Of a stretch of DNA of 64,000 nt, positions 39,029 to 50,356 are shown one piece after another (the first letter of the stretch is position 1; the number at the start of each line of letters is the position of its first letter). The stretch lies in NCBI GenBank assembly GCA_030674185.1, contig JAPXFY010000022.1:47780052-47844051 (forward strand), in the 5' to 3' direction. The notes below the pieces were generated by a model. It was given only the letters and a program-made list of their open reading frames with translations, ran no database searches and had not been told where the DNA came from. Both the position numbers and the translations under genes were made by a program. Source of the stretch: Monoplex corrugatus (Eukaryota; Mollusca; Gastropoda; Littorinimorpha; Ranellidae).

Positions 39029-39640
39029 GTGACCAAATTTCTTGTTGATGTTGGTGTTGGTGGTGGTACTGTCGGTCATGGTGGTGGTGGAAGTGGTGCT
39101 AGTGGTGGAAGTAGTGCTAGTGGTGGTGCTAGTGGTGATAATGGTAGTGATGATGCTGGTGGTGGTGGTGGTGGTATGATGATTGTAGTAGTGTTATGTG
39201 GGGTGGTGGTGATGGTGGTGGTGTTGTAAATATGATGATGGTGACGGTGGTAGTGGTGATGGTGGTGGGTGTGGTGATGATAGTAGTAGTGGTGAATGGG
39301 GGTAGTAATGTTGGCAGTGGCGATATGGGTGGTAATGATGGTGGTAGCGGTGATAGTGGTGATGGTAGTAGTGGTTAGTGGTAGTATTGATGGTAGTGGT
39401 GTGGTAGTAGTAATAATGGTGGTGGTGGTGGTGGTAGTGGTGGTGGAGGTGAAAGTGGTAGTGATGTGATAATAGTAGTGGTGGTGGTGGTGTAATAGTA
39501 GTAATGTTGGTGGTGGTAGTGGTGGTGGTAGTGATGTGGTAGTAGTAGTGGTGGTAGTGGTAGTAGTAATAGTAGTAGTAGTAGTGTTGGTGGTGGTAGT
39601 GGTGGTGGTAGTGGTGATACTGTTGCCGTCATTGCCCTGC
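39029..39640. repeat. (GGT/AGT) triplet-rich tract
   Basis: About 600 bp of imperfect GGT, AGT and GAT triplets inside the intron between the two unique EGF exons. Gly/Ser/Val-rich frames on plus and Pro/Thr-rich frames on minus are periodicity artefacts; frame changes and stops occur throughout. Confidence 0.9.
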
Positions 39641-39685
39641 TCATTATCGTCGTTAACATGAAGATGATTTTATTACGGTACATAC

Positions 39686-39781
39686 TTTGATAGCAGTTGC
39701 GCCCCAAGAAGCCGCGTTGACACTTGCAGGCACCGTTGACGCACGTGGCGTTGTTGAAGCACGCCATGGTACCACAGACAG
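39686..39781 (-). CDS. EGF exon 4 (first EGF domain)
   Basis: A 96-nt exon coding a short EGF domain, C-x4-C-x5-C-x4-C-x1-C-x8-C, with VCGTMACFNNATC, VNGACKC and QRGFLGRNC. The donor is gtatgtac and the acceptor gtcttttcag. Phase 1 to 1. CFNNATC fits the O-fucose consensus and NAT is an N-glycosylation sequon. It follows the chitin-binding domain directly; the join gives Arg-Cys-Ser-Val-Cys. Confidence 0.92.
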
Positions 39782-39918
39782 CTGAAAAGACACGTATGTT
39801 GCGTGACGTTATATTACGTTATGCTGTCACTGAAACATGACGCGTCATTGTAACACGTCACACCACCACGCACAGCTGACACGAGACATATTATATTTGA
39901 TTATGTGACGCACGTGCT

Positions 39919-39962
<44 letters not shown>

Positions 39963-41006
39963 GCGTGTGCGTGTGCTTGTGCGTGCGTGTGTGTTTTGCG
40001 TGTGTGACTGTAGCGATATGTCACGAAGCGTTCTTGTGGACATGATCACCACTAGCAAGCGTTACACACGAAACTTGCACACCGTTACGTAACAGCTGAC
40101 CAGCTCGTGGGTCTATTTGCAGGCTTGAGACCTGAGCCATGATCATCTTGGATGTTCTTCATCACATGGCACCTGTGACATCAATGCATATGGAATTCAT
40201 TCCGATCGCGGATTCGTCATCTTGAAAAACTGAGATTAAAACTGAAACTGAATTACGTTACGTTACGTTACGTTACGTTATGTTACGTTACGTTGCGTTG
40301 CATTACGTTACGTTATGTTACGTTACGTTACCACTGACACAAAGTGACGACGCTTTGCTAAGATGTCAAGAAGTTTGCCAGATCACCACTGGCAGATTTG
40401 GGAGAAGCGCATATGGAATACTCCAAAAGCGACGAATTACTTTTGAGCAGAGTCAAATTTACATTCAAATTCAAATAATCGTATGTGTGCCTAACAGTAG
40501 GACCACATCATGCTGCGTAACGTTTGATGGTGGTGAGTTTTTCCAAAAGCACTGAGGGAAAAAAAATCACATGAAATTCCATAACGCTACGTGACATGAC
40601 GTTCCAGCCATACACACACACACACACACACACACACCCCAAACACACACACACACCACACACATCAAACACACACGAACGCACACACCACACACACACA
40701 CACACACACGTGCGCGCGCACATACATACACACGCACACACACGTACGCACGCATGCACGCACACATACACAAACACGTATGTTGCATGACGGTATATTA
40801 CACAAACACGCGCCGGCGCGCACACACACACACCCCATGACCACCACTACTACCACAAACACCATCAACACCACCAAAATCACCACTAACACATACACAC
40901 ACACCTCCACCACTACCATGTCCATCACCACCACCTCCACCACAATCAACACATACATAAGCACACACGAATACATACCTACCTACACACACACACACAA
41001 CACACA

Positions 41007-41074
<68 letters not shown>

Positions 41075-41300
41075 CCATCAGCATCACCTCCACTACAATC
41101 ATCATTCACACACACACACACACACCCACACACCACACCACACACACACACACACACCACAAATAACACACACACACACACACACACGCACATACACTCA
41201 CGCACGCATACACAAATACAAACATACATATACACAGACACACACGCATATAGACACATACATACAGAAACACACGCACATATACTGATATGATACTCAC
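39782..41300. repeat. Intron with TG, TTACG and CA tracts
   Basis: Contains (TG)n with cgtg units at 39919-40003, a (TTACG)n pentamer tract at 40254-40335, and a CA-rich field at 40608-41280 with embedded accacc-type triplets that are themselves duplicated (about 40905-40950 and 41071-41105). No gene seen. Confidence 0.85.
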
Positions 41301-41389
41301 AACATCTGACAGATTTGGGGTAATTACACACATTCAGCTCGGTATCAAAATAAAGACTTGAAATGCAAACTTTCTTTGCCCACTTCTTC
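41301..41389 (-). CDS. Exon 3: second half of CBM14 chitin-binding domain
   Basis: An 89-nt exon with acceptor ttttttttttcag and donor gtgagtat. It reads KKWAKKVCISSLYFD then TELNVCNYPKSVRC. The pattern W-x4-C-x4-L-x-F-D-x4-x-V-C-N-x-P is the C-terminal half of a peritrophin-A/CBM14 domain, where aromatic residues and six disulphide-bonded cysteines form the chitin-binding fold. It starts in phase 2, matching exon 2, and ends in phase 1, matching the EGF exons. An ATC/GTC tract (41410-41580) lies just upstream. Confidence 0.88.
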
Positions 41390-41409
41390 CTGAAAAAAAA
41401 AAGAAGAAT

Positions 41410-41590
41410 CATTATCATCACCATCATCATCATCGTCGTTATCATCATCGTCGTTGTCGTCATCGTCATTCACATTATCATTATCGTCATCCATAATCGT
41501 AGTCGTCGTCGTCGTCATCGTCGTCATCATCACTACCACCACCATCATCATCACCACCACCGTCATCAAAACAATAACAACAATAATAGA
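41410..41590. repeat. (ATC/GTC)n tract
   Basis: Imperfect triplet repeat just 5' (gene sense) of exon 3. Confidence 0.9.
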
Positions 41591-41697
41591 TCATTCTTGC
41601 ATGGCGTTATTCTCCCAACCTTTTCGCACTTACTACGCTATTGTACACATTCACAAGATGCAGAGCTTGTTACACAGTAGAATAACTGGTATCTCAC

Positions 41698-41770
41698 ACA
41701 CACACACACACACACACAGACGCACACACAAACACACACACGCACACACAAACACACGCACGCACACACG

Positions 41771-41813
<43 letters not shown>
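41698..41813. repeat. (CA)n microsatellite
   Basis: CA tract with cgca interruptions, abutting the 5' break of the RNase H remnant. Confidence 0.92.
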
Positions 41814-41814
<1 letters not shown>

Positions 41815-41816
<2 letters not shown>

Positions 41817-42561
41817 CATTTACACTGATGGATCAATAATTGAAAGGCAAGCAGGCTCAGCGTTTTCAATACCTGCTCTCAAAATTGAGAAATCTTTCTA
41901 TATTGGGCTCAATAAATCTGTCTTTACTGCAGAACTCTTTGCAATCTTAATGGCTCTGAATTATATGCTAAGTCTTCCTAGGACAATTCTTCAGATATAT
42001 TTTTGCGTCGATTCAAAATCTGTACTTTAAGCTCTTGAATCATCAAAGTTACAAACAAGATCTGAAATGATATTGGAAATTAGTCACTTGATTCATAGTT
42101 TATCCTTAAGAGGCATTGATATTACTTTCTGCTGGATACCATCTCATAGTTCTTTTCATTATAATATGGTTGATAGGGCTGCCAAACGGGGGGCAAAGAG
42201 CTCACCAGATTCAAATAATATACAGCTTTCTCTCTCATTGCATGAGTGTTATACCTTAGTGGACACCTACGTATGGAAGCAGTTCCAAGATAAACAGAAA
42301 AAGTATAAAAAATGTTACATGAACTTTGAAATTAGCAAATCACCTAAACCGTTTCCTGCCGGCAGAATTATACAATCCCTTGTGTATAGGTGGAAACTTG
42401 ATGCATTCAAAACAAAATACACCAGGAATATAGTGTGTTTGTATGGAAAGAAGATAACGTATAGTCATATACTTTCATGTGTTCGGGTAACACGACATAT
42501 TCCTACACTCTCTACAAAGACAATTTCTGACATATTTGCTGTCAAGCTCGCTAAGGCTTGA
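41815..42561 (+). pseudogene. LINE RNase H domain remnant
   Basis: One frame reads IYTDGSIIERQAGSAF, then AELFAILMALN, CVDSKSVL, an in-frame TAA at 42028-42030, and on through ITFCWIPSHSS and MVDRAAKRGAK. The four acidic RNase H residues (Asp in TDGS, Glu in AELFA, Asp in VDSK, Asp in MVDRAA) are kept. The C-terminal part holds CLYGKKITYSHILSC, a decayed form of the CG-x-T-x2-H-x3-C motif found after RNase H in I/R1/Tad-type LINEs. The RT part is absent, replaced by a CA tract. It lies in intron 2, antisense to the host gene. Confidence 0.85.
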
Positions 42562-42730
42562 ACTAGAGAGGAAAGACAGAGAAACAGCCCTATCAACTCT
42601 GACACAACCCCTTTTCTACTAAATAAGAAAATACTTAAACAAAGTACAGTCACACAAATTTTATTACCGACAAACTAGACAACATGGCGCATCATTCACT
42701 CAAATCACATATAAATACAACATAATAAGG

Positions 42731-42942
42731 GTGGCACCACACACAAAACATTTACGTCCATTTCACATCTTCAAACAATGGAATTCACATAGAAACATTT
42801 TTGTCAAACGTGGCACCTCAAAGCCAACACTTTGAAATCTTCAAACAACAGAATCCACTTAAAAGTATTTTGCCATACGTGGCACCCCAAACCAACACAT
42901 TTGAAATTTTCAACGACAGAATTCACATAGAAACATAGCCAA
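42731..42942. repeat. Imperfect 69-79 bp tandem repeat, 3 copies
   Basis: Copies start at gtggcacc near 42731, 42810 and 42879 and share cttcaaacaa and gaattcacatagaaaca elements. Function unknown. Confidence 0.8.
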
Positions 42943-43785
42943 CTCACACACTCACAGCAAAGTTTTAGTCCACACGAAGATTTTGGTCTGTAGGATGTTC
43001 CTATACAAGGGTTACCAGTCACATAGTCACTGAAGCATACGTGGAATCCTGCAAAGGGCGGCGCCAACGAACGAACCGAGTAGAACGGCTGGGCCGTAGG
43101 CTAGTGACGTGGAAGTACCGCCGACCTTGCTGGAAGACGCAGCCGTAGATGCCCCTCTGGTCGCACCTGCCTCGGACGCTAGTAACGTTTCCGGCGCAAG
43201 GACTCATGGTCCTCGTCGTAGAACCAGGCCCACAATGGACAGCAACGACGACTGGCTCGGACACGGTAATCTTCTCCCTTCACGCTGGCGAAACACTGAT
43301 TATGACCTCCCTTCCTGACCCGTAGATAGACAACCAGCAACGGAACTCGTTGCCTAAAAAAACAACAACGGCGAACAACTGCTAACACTAACTCAAACAC
43401 TAACCTTCATATCAACAGCAGCAAAATGAGCAAATGACTATTCCCTGCTGGATACACGTTTTACCACAACCGTTATACCCTACCTTCTCTCGCAACAACG
43501 TTGACAAAATGGAAGCATCTGACAAAACCGCACATCGATCATAGCAGGAAAACAACAGGCGTCACACAAAGACCCCCACAAACTTATACAACTACACAGA
43601 CCAACAACGAAATGACTGACCCTAAACTCTCCATGTTCCGTCTGTAGCAGAAGAAATTACAGGCGTCGAGTTGCTCCCAGTTTCATGCCGAGGATACATA
43701 GACCTCCACAAAACTCCACACCACTACACAGACCAACAAAACACCAATGCCTCTACCCACTTCTGGGACATGAAACCAACTGCAA
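42943..43785. other. Unassigned, GC-rich then AC-rich sequence
   Basis: 43050-43320 is clearly more GC-rich than its surroundings. It has overlapping minus-strand frames, for example SPCAGNVTSVRGRC, but none belongs to a family I recognise. From 43400 the plus strand becomes strongly A/C-biased. It may be part of a mobile element into which the first Tc1 copy inserted. Confidence 0.4.
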
Positions 43786-44165
43786 GTGGTGACTATGACC
43801 AGAAGCTGGCGCATAGCCCTGTCTTCCCAATCTGCAAACCGACTGTCGCAGTAGAAGTCCCAACACCAACTAACATTTCAGACCAAGAACTGACCCTACT
43901 CGCCCATTCTACGAACCGTCCGTCGCAAGAGAAGGCCCCACGCCAACTAACATTCTGACCAGGAACTGGCCCTACTCGCCCATTCTGCGAACCGTCTGTC
44001 GCAAGAGAAGGCCTCACACCAACTCTAAAACTAACACGAACTCAACTCTTTCATCTTTACAACACAAAACTTACATCTTCCCTAACAAAATATTCTAACA
44101 GGAACTGGCGAGACCCCTCCCCCTTATCTGCAACCGTCTGTGCAGAAAGGGGGAGCCCAAAACCT
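43786..44165. repeat. Degenerate ~76-bp tandem repeat, 3-4 copies
   Basis: Copies near 43795, 43885, 43957 and 44095 share gaccaggaactggc, cattctgcgaaccgtc and gtcgcaagagaagg. The last copy is shortened. Role unknown. Confidence 0.75.
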
Positions 44166-44180
44166 ACTCTGAAACTAAGC

Positions 44181-45807
44181 TACGCACAAAAAGTTAAGGA
44201 TCACTATGAGAAAACAGGTGCGTAATAAACTCAATTCGTTACTGTTATTTATTTCTCAGTCCAGCCAAATTGTTATGAATTCTTGTTCAGCTGTAAGTGG
44301 GCGATGTTGTGTTAGTGCGAAAATTGCACGGGATTCTCTACTACTGAGCTTGGCCGCAAACGGAAAAGCGGAAACTTGCGAAAAAGGATCTTGTTTTGGA
44401 CCGTTCTGCCTGAACACATTGCACAAGCCAGATGGAAAAACCATTATGCACGTGCAAGCACTGCTGTTTATGTGTGAGATGCTGTCTCTTGCTTGGCTTT
44501 ATAAGAAGACATTCCACCAGTAGTAGGCCTGATCTGACAATGCCTCCACGACGAAAATTGAGCGAGTTTGAGAGGGGACGAGCTGTTGCATGGTTCCAAG
44601 ATGGTGTTCCCAAGCGAGAAGTGGCCAGGCGACTTCAGGTGTCCATCTCGGTCATTGTCAGACTGATTCAACGCTTCACAGCCACTGGGAGGGTCCATGA
44701 AAGACGCAGATCTGGTCGACCGAAGAAGACAAACCCACGTGAAGATCGTCTCATTGAACGACAAGCCCTGCAGACAAGAACAGCCTCTTCCAGCATCATT
44801 CGAAGGCAGCTGAGGGTGGCTACTAACATCAACATCAGCCAGCAGACCATACGGAACCGCCTTCATGGGTTTAACCTCCGTTCTCGTCGCCCAGCTGTAC
44901 GGCCACGCTTAACTCCAGCCCATAGGGCAGCACGCCGCGCCTTCTGCAGACGTCACGTGAGGTGGACACGTCAGCAATGGTCCCAGGTCCTGTTCAGTGA
45001 TGAATCACGCTTCACCATGAACCACAACGACGGCCGACTGAGGGTCTGGAGGCGCCCAGGGCAACGCTTTATTGACACCACTGTCCAAGAAAAGGTGGCC
45101 TTTGGTGGAGGTTCTGTAATGGTCTGGGGGGCCTTCAGCCTTCACCACAGAACACCCTTGTATCATGTACAGGGTAACCTGACTGGCCTCCGATACCGGG
45201 ATGAGATCCTTCGACCGCTGGCTGTGCCTACACTGCAGCAGATGGGACCGACGGCTGTCTACCAGGATGACAACGCTCGCCCCCACAGGGCAAGGGTGGT
45301 CAACGACTTCCTGCAGCAGTCTGGAGTCAACAGAATGGAGTGGCCAGCATGCAGTCCCGATCTCAACCCGATTGAGAACCTCTGGGATGAGCTGGATCGC
45401 AAAGTGAGGAGCAACCACCCCCCTCCCAGGGATGCCCAACACCTCTACCAGATGCTGCAGGCTGAGTGGCAGGCGCTTCCACAGAGGATCTTCACCAACC
45501 TGGTCAACTCGATGAGGACTCTCTGCGTCGAGTGCCAGAACAGCCATGGCGGTTACACGCATTACTGAACTTTTGGGAGCATCAGAATGCCCTGTCTTGT
45601 GATTTCAATGACTTTGGGAAATCAAATTTCGATACGTACCCATTTTGATCAAATGTACACACCAAACGATTGCTCGAAATTGAAGGCAATTGTGTATCGT
45701 TATCACTAAAGCATGGAATTAAATGTTTGCCAAACTTCAACGCATTGGCTTTCTTATTTTGAAAGTTATGAATTTTTGTGCAAGTGATCCTTAACTTTTT
45801 GTGCGTA
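44181..45807 (+). mobile_element. Tc1/mariner-like transposon 1, apparently complete
   Basis: A 1.6-kb element bounded by inverted repeats of at least 25 bp beginning TACGCACAAAAAG and TTAAGGATCACT; the outer TA on each side fits the TA target duplication of this superfamily. It carries one intact transposase gene. It is nested in the AC-rich sequence of intron 2. Confidence 0.93.
44540..45568 (+). CDS. Tc1-like transposase 1 (DD34E), intact
   Basis: A 342-residue transposase that would cut and paste its own element at TA sites. The N-terminal part (about 1-110) has paired helix-turn-helix DNA-binding regions (KREVARRLQVS, GRPKK). The catalytic core holds D154 in LFSDESRF, D244 in YQDDNARPH and E279 in DLNPIENLWD; D244 to E279 gives the DD34E spacing. 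GGGSVMVWG is the usual glycine-rich box. I chose the ATG giving MPPRRKLSE because homologous residues start there; an in-frame ATG upstream at 44432 would add an unrelated cysteine-rich stretch. No stop or frameshift seen. Confidence 0.93.
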   Translation: MPPRRKLSEFERGRAVAWFQDGVPKREVARRLQVSISVIVRLIQRFTATGRVHERRRSGRPKKTNPREDRLIERQALQTRTASSSIIRRQLRVATNINISQQTIRNRLHGFNLRSRRPAVRPRLTPAHRAARRAFCRRHVRWTRQQWSQVLFSDESRFTMNHNDGRLRVWRRPGQRFIDTTVQEKVAFGGGSVMVWGAFSLHHRTPLYHVQGNLTGLRYRDEILRPLAVPTLQQMGPTAVYQDDNARPHRARVVNDFLQQSGVNRMEWPACSPDLNPIENLWDELDRKVRSNHPPPRDAQHLYQMLQAEWQALPQRIFTNLVNSMRTLCVECQNSHGGYTHY

Positions 45808-46694
45808 GTGTATAACACCCACAATTCTTATCTTTTAAAGCCAACAAGCTCAAGTTCAGAAATACTGTTCACAAACTACAGCGAAAAAAAACACGCAAAA
45901 ATCTATCCGCACGGGTACCAGGTAATACACGATTCAGCCCGCCAACACAAGTTGACAGAAAAAAAACTGTTCACAAAACCGCACCCAAAACACACACAAT
46001 TTACGCACACCAGACCCACGTAAAACATATCGTAGGCCACAAACTCATGTTGACGGAGCAGTTCACAATCCCCGTGCAAAAGCACGCCAAAAATACACAC
46101 TCACACTGAACTAACCGCACATCCCTGCCCCCAAACAAGAAGAAAAGGGGCGAAAATATAATGAACAAAACTGCCGTGGCATTTGCCTCACTATCATTAA
46201 TATATGAATTTTTTGTTAGCCTGTCAAAAAGTCCTATAGCGAATTACCTTTAACACGTTATTTCACTTGTTCACCGTTGTGGTTAGTCGATTCTTAGTTT
46301 TCACTTTCATTCATTTATTCTAGATGTTTATTAATTTTGTTTATTAGATTGTTTGTTTAAATCTTTAATTGTGATAACATTATGTGTTAGCTTTACCTTC
46401 CCCTCTTCAAAAATAATTGTTTTCTGGATTTTTTTTAAAGATCAAAATTGACAATTTTCAAATACCCTATTCACTCCTCCTGTATCCTCCCCCCCCCCCT
46501 TTTTTTTTTTTTTTTTTTTGGTCTAAAATCACTTTAGTGAATAGACATTAAATCGAAGACCACCACACACATGCGTACATACATATATCTCCACTCATGC
46601 ATACACATGGATACACACATCCCCACATAAATATAAAAATAAGAGAAAATTTTAAGCATATGATTGACTGAATGGAAGATATACTACACGTCAT
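45808..46694. other. AC-rich then AT-rich spacer
   Basis: 45808-46130 continues the A/C-biased sequence interrupted by the first Tc1 element. From 46200 it is AT-rich, with a C10-T20 homopolymer pair near 46490-46520. No gene seen. Confidence 0.55.
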
Positions 46695-48280
46695 TATTTA
46701 AGGGCCAGGAACGTTTTTGAGTCAATTTTTGAAAGGAGAAATAACCTATTTTCTCTTACTCTTTTCTCCAATTCGTTGCCGTAACTGAATGGATAAGATC
46801 TCAGACAACATTGCAGTTTCCTTTTGGCACGTGTTTGGGGATTTGCCGATTTGCAATGGGCGGCCCAAGGAAGACAATTTCCACACGAAATTGTCGAATC
46901 TTCAGCAGGGTCTCTCTGACGACGCAGGCAAGGTAGCGACAAAATTCGCTTTGCACGTGCAAGGCAAGCCCTTTTTGAACACTACTCCAGCCAAAGTTGC
47001 CCGCAGACGAGGATAAAAAGGACCCGTTCTTGGTTCGTTTTAACCATGCTTGCAAGACGACGGATGACGGATGAGCAGCGGGGGAGAGCCCTCGCTCTGC
47101 TTGATGAAGGCCTAGCGCAGCGGGAAGTTGCTAGACGACTTGAAGTGTCGCATTCCACAATCCAGAGACTGCTGGAGCGCTTCAATGAGACTGGAGCAGT
47201 CCAGGAAAGGCGTCACACGGGTCGACCCAGAGTAACGACAAGACAGCAAGACCTTGCCCTCTCCGTCCTGAGGGAAAGGGCATCCACTGTGGTGACCTTG
47301 AGGGGTCAGCTGAGGGACGCAACAGGTGCTAACATCAGCTGCAGCACGGTGAGAAGACGGCTACATGAGGCAAACTTGAGGTCACGGAGACCGGCCGTCC
47401 GACCCGTGCTGTCACCGGTCAACAGAGTGCGCCGCATGACCTGGGCCAGGGAGCACGTGACCTGGACAAGGCAACAGTGGGCCCGGGTCTTGTTTTCGGA
47501 TGAGTCCAGGTTCACCCTGACCTTTAACGATGGCCGGGCTCGGGTGTGGCGACGTCAAGGGGAGAGGTTCGCTGACGCCACTGTCCAAGAGCATAACCGG
47601 TACGGCGGCGGGTCGGTGATGGTGTGGGGTGGCATGAGCCGTGGTACCCGGACCCCCCTGCTCCCCATTGACGGCATCCTGAACGGGGTCCGGTACCGGG
47701 ACGAGGTTCTGGCGGCCGTGGCACTGCCTGCGCTTGTGGACCTTGGTCAAGGCGCCATCTTCCAGGACGACAATGCACCTGCGCATCGAGCACGCCTTGT
47801 GACCGACTTCCTGGAGCAGCATGAAGTCGTCCGTATGGCCTGGCCAGCGTGCTCACCTGACCTGAACCCAATTGAACACCTCTGGGATGTGCTCGGGAGG
47901 CGCATCAGGGACAACCACCCCCCACCGGGCACCCTGGCCAGGCTGGTCGACATCCTGCAGATCGAGTGGGAGGCCATCCCTCAGGACACACTCCGTACCC
48001 TTGTGGGGTCGATGCATCGGCGCTGTGAAGCATGCATCCAGGCTCGGGGCGGATACACGCGATATTGAAAACAGATTGGCCAAATCTGACACTTTCTGTT
48101 TTTTGAAAAGGGGGGGATGTTCCTTTAAATGCATGTGCTGTTCACTAATGGGTCATTGTGCTAATTTCTTTTTCCAAAACAGGTGTGGAAATGATGAAAT
48201 AAAACATAGAATCAATTCTAAACATTGTCAATTATTTCAACTTAAAATTAGAGAGGAAGGAAGAAGTGGCCCTTAAATTA
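46695..48280 (+). mobile_element. Tc1/mariner-like transposon 2, apparently complete
   Basis: A 1.59-kb element with short inverted ends (TTTAAGGGCCA at 46697 and its complement TGGCCCTTAAA near 48267) and TA at each border. It encodes an intact transposase. It is a different subfamily from transposon 1: the ends are unrelated and the proteins are only moderately similar. Confidence 0.88.
47046..48068 (+). CDS. Tc1-like transposase 2 (DD34E), intact
   Basis: A 340-residue protein with the same layout as transposase 1. The helix-turn-helix region includes AQREVARRLEVSHSTIQRLL and GRPRV. Catalytic residues are D152 (LFSDESRF), D242 (FQDDNAPAH) and E277 (DLNPIEHLWD), spacing DD34E. GGGSVMVWGG is present. 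The reading frame is unbroken and GC-rich compared with its surroundings, as expected for a young insertion. It lies about 1.5 kb from the first Tc1 gene on the same strand, inside intron 2 of the EGF gene. Confidence 0.93.
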   Translation: MLARRRMTDEQRGRALALLDEGLAQREVARRLEVSHSTIQRLLERFNETGAVQERRHTGRPRVTTRQQDLALSVLRERASTVVTLRGQLRDATGANISCSTVRRRLHEANLRSRRPAVRPVLSPVNRVRRMTWAREHVTWTRQQWARVLFSDESRFTLTFNDGRARVWRRQGERFADATVQEHNRYGGGSVMVWGGMSRGTRTPLLPIDGILNGVRYRDEVLAAVALPALVDLGQGAIFQDDNAPAHRARLVTDFLEQHEVVRMAWPACSPDLNPIEHLWDVLGRRIRDNHPPPGTLARLVDILQIEWEAIPQDTLRTLVGSMHRRCEACIQARGGYTRY

Positions 48281-49102
48281 TGATTAGGAGTATATGTATT
48301 CAAGAGATGTAAATGGATCGTGCAACGAATTCAGTCTGACCTTGGAATTGGAAGAACAACATCCTAAACTAACACCCAAGGGGCTTAAGGGAAAACCGGA
48401 GACCCTGGAGAAAAAAAAACTAGTCAGACGCGGCTGGGCCTGTCTTGTGAAACGAGAATTAAAAGAGATGAAAAAAATCAATCGATAAAGCTTTATGTGC
48501 AGCCGCAAAGCCAAGACCTCACAAAGTGGGGAAATGGTGATAATATGGTCTATTTCAATAACATAAGATATGGAGAGGGGGAATGAAAGTATCGCTAATC
48601 AGCATCGAGGTAAACTGTACATGGGCTCAAGGACACATTGAAAGAAGATCGTATGCCTAAATTCATCCGAGCAACATAAACATTAACTATACCTGAAAGA
48701 CAAGGAAGTTAATACCTATGCATTAAAGCAAATACACACGCACACACATACATGTACACACCAGGGTAAAAATACACACATAAAAATCCATGTCCGGATG
48801 AAATTACATGAAGTGATATTGCACTAAATTCTGTTGAGGAAATCTTTGTGCTTTGTTATTGAGACATGTGGCTTGCGTGTTCCAAAGTGTCTAAATGACA
48901 ACTCGTAAAGATTTCCTCAATTATTCTGGTGGTATCTGAGCTTTTTAGGTCCTGTTCCCCTTCCCACTTCAAGACTTTGCCAGCACGTAGGGTTTTGCGC
49001 AGGACCAAGGAGTCTGCTGAATTATTGTTGGCAGATTTGAGTGGAACGCTTGATGATTCCCTTCTTGAACAAACACAGACTGTGTGGCCTTACTATACTC
49101 AC
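48281..49102. other. Intron 2, no feature seen
   Basis: Apparently single-copy sequence. A 64-codon plus-strand frame at 48294-48488 has no recognisable family and is not supported. Confidence 0.55.
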
Positions 49103-49214
49103 CCGGCCCCGCATTGGTAGAAGACATCGCATCTGGAAGAATCAGGGCTATAGTCGCCCACTATACATGACTCCGATTTCGTGGGTTCGGCAAGAGCACA
49201 GCTCAACAGCGCCA
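49103..49214 (-). CDS. Exon 2: signal peptide end and first half of CBM14 domain
   Basis: A 112-nt exon with acceptor ttttattttgaacag and donor gtgagtat. It reads ALLSCALAEPTKSESC, then IVGDYSPDSSRC and DVFYQCGAG. ALLSCALA ends the signal peptide, with the Ala-x-Ala cleavage motif before Glu. C-x-(n)-Y-x-P-D-x4-C-D-x-F-Y-x-C is the N-terminal half of a CBM14 domain. It enters in phase 1, completing a Val with exon 1, and leaves in phase 2, completing a Gly with exon 3. Joined to exon 3 the domain has the normal six cysteines. Upstream AG dinucleotides could serve as alternative acceptors. Confidence 0.88.
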
Positions 49215-49837
49215 CTGTTCAAAATAAAATATTTCAACGATTATGGCTACAAGAAATGTGATGACTATAGTGGTAAGGATAAGAATAAGGACAACCAGAA
49301 GGCATAGCAATAAATTCTGGGGAGAGCTGGACTGCAGACGATCTTCAAAGGAGAAGACCCCCTTGACCCCCTTGTATGCATATAAGTTCTTAAGGGTCTA
49401 TAGAAAACAAAGATTGAATGGACCAGCAAGACAAAATGAAAAAGGAAGAGATGATAGAAAGCAATGAAAGAAAAGAGAAACAAAGACGGTGACAGACAAG
49501 AGAAAATTTCTAGCACAGAATTTCCAGAAGGTGGGGATACTATTCATACTGAAAGAGCCCTCTGCATCCCAACGGTGCTTACTTATACTCTGATAACAAG
49601 AACAAAATGTATATTTTAAATAAAATCCAAATCTGAACATAATCATTATGCAAGTACCAGTATGCACACATGCACCACACGCACACACGCATCCACACTA
49701 CCGTCTTGTATCTTTTCTCCCTACATATATGTCCGTTAATTATAACTTTTAAAAACATATTCGAATATGGAAGACATAAGTCGTTTACAAATTACAAGAA
49801 GAATCTGCAAAACAAAACAACAAAAAAAGATGCATGC

Positions 49838-49917
<80 letters not shown>

Positions 49918-50288
49918 CCTCTTTCCTTCTAATTCTGTTTTCTTTCTCTCTCTCATTCTCTTTAAAATTCAGCTGAGTTGAAATCTGTTCTATTTCTTTT
50001 AAGATGCTACAAACTGAAGAGTGGTTACAAATTCAAGACCAGTCGATTTTGTTATTCTTCTTGGGGAAAATGTTCATCAATAAACGAAAATTTGATAAGA
50101 CTCTCCCAAAAGCAATCTTCTTTAAGAACTTCCTGGCCACAAAGTACCACATAGAAGAATGCAATACAAAACTCTTGTGGACCTTAAAACTGTTTAGAAA
50201 GAAATGATTGCTATACTTATCATTATAACATCTGAGATTTGACGTTAATTTCTTTTTTAGTGATACGCACACACTGATGACGATGATC

Positions 50289-50356
<68 letters not shown>

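Noticed and set aside
43019..43400. GC-rich overlapping minus-strand frames (SPCAGNVTSVRGRC and others)
   Set aside because: Attractive composition, but no recognisable family, no splice borders I could defend, and more than one frame is equally open.
48294..48488. 64-codon Lys/Glu-rich plus-strand frame
   Set aside because: No family resemblance, and short enough to be chance in A-rich intron sequence.
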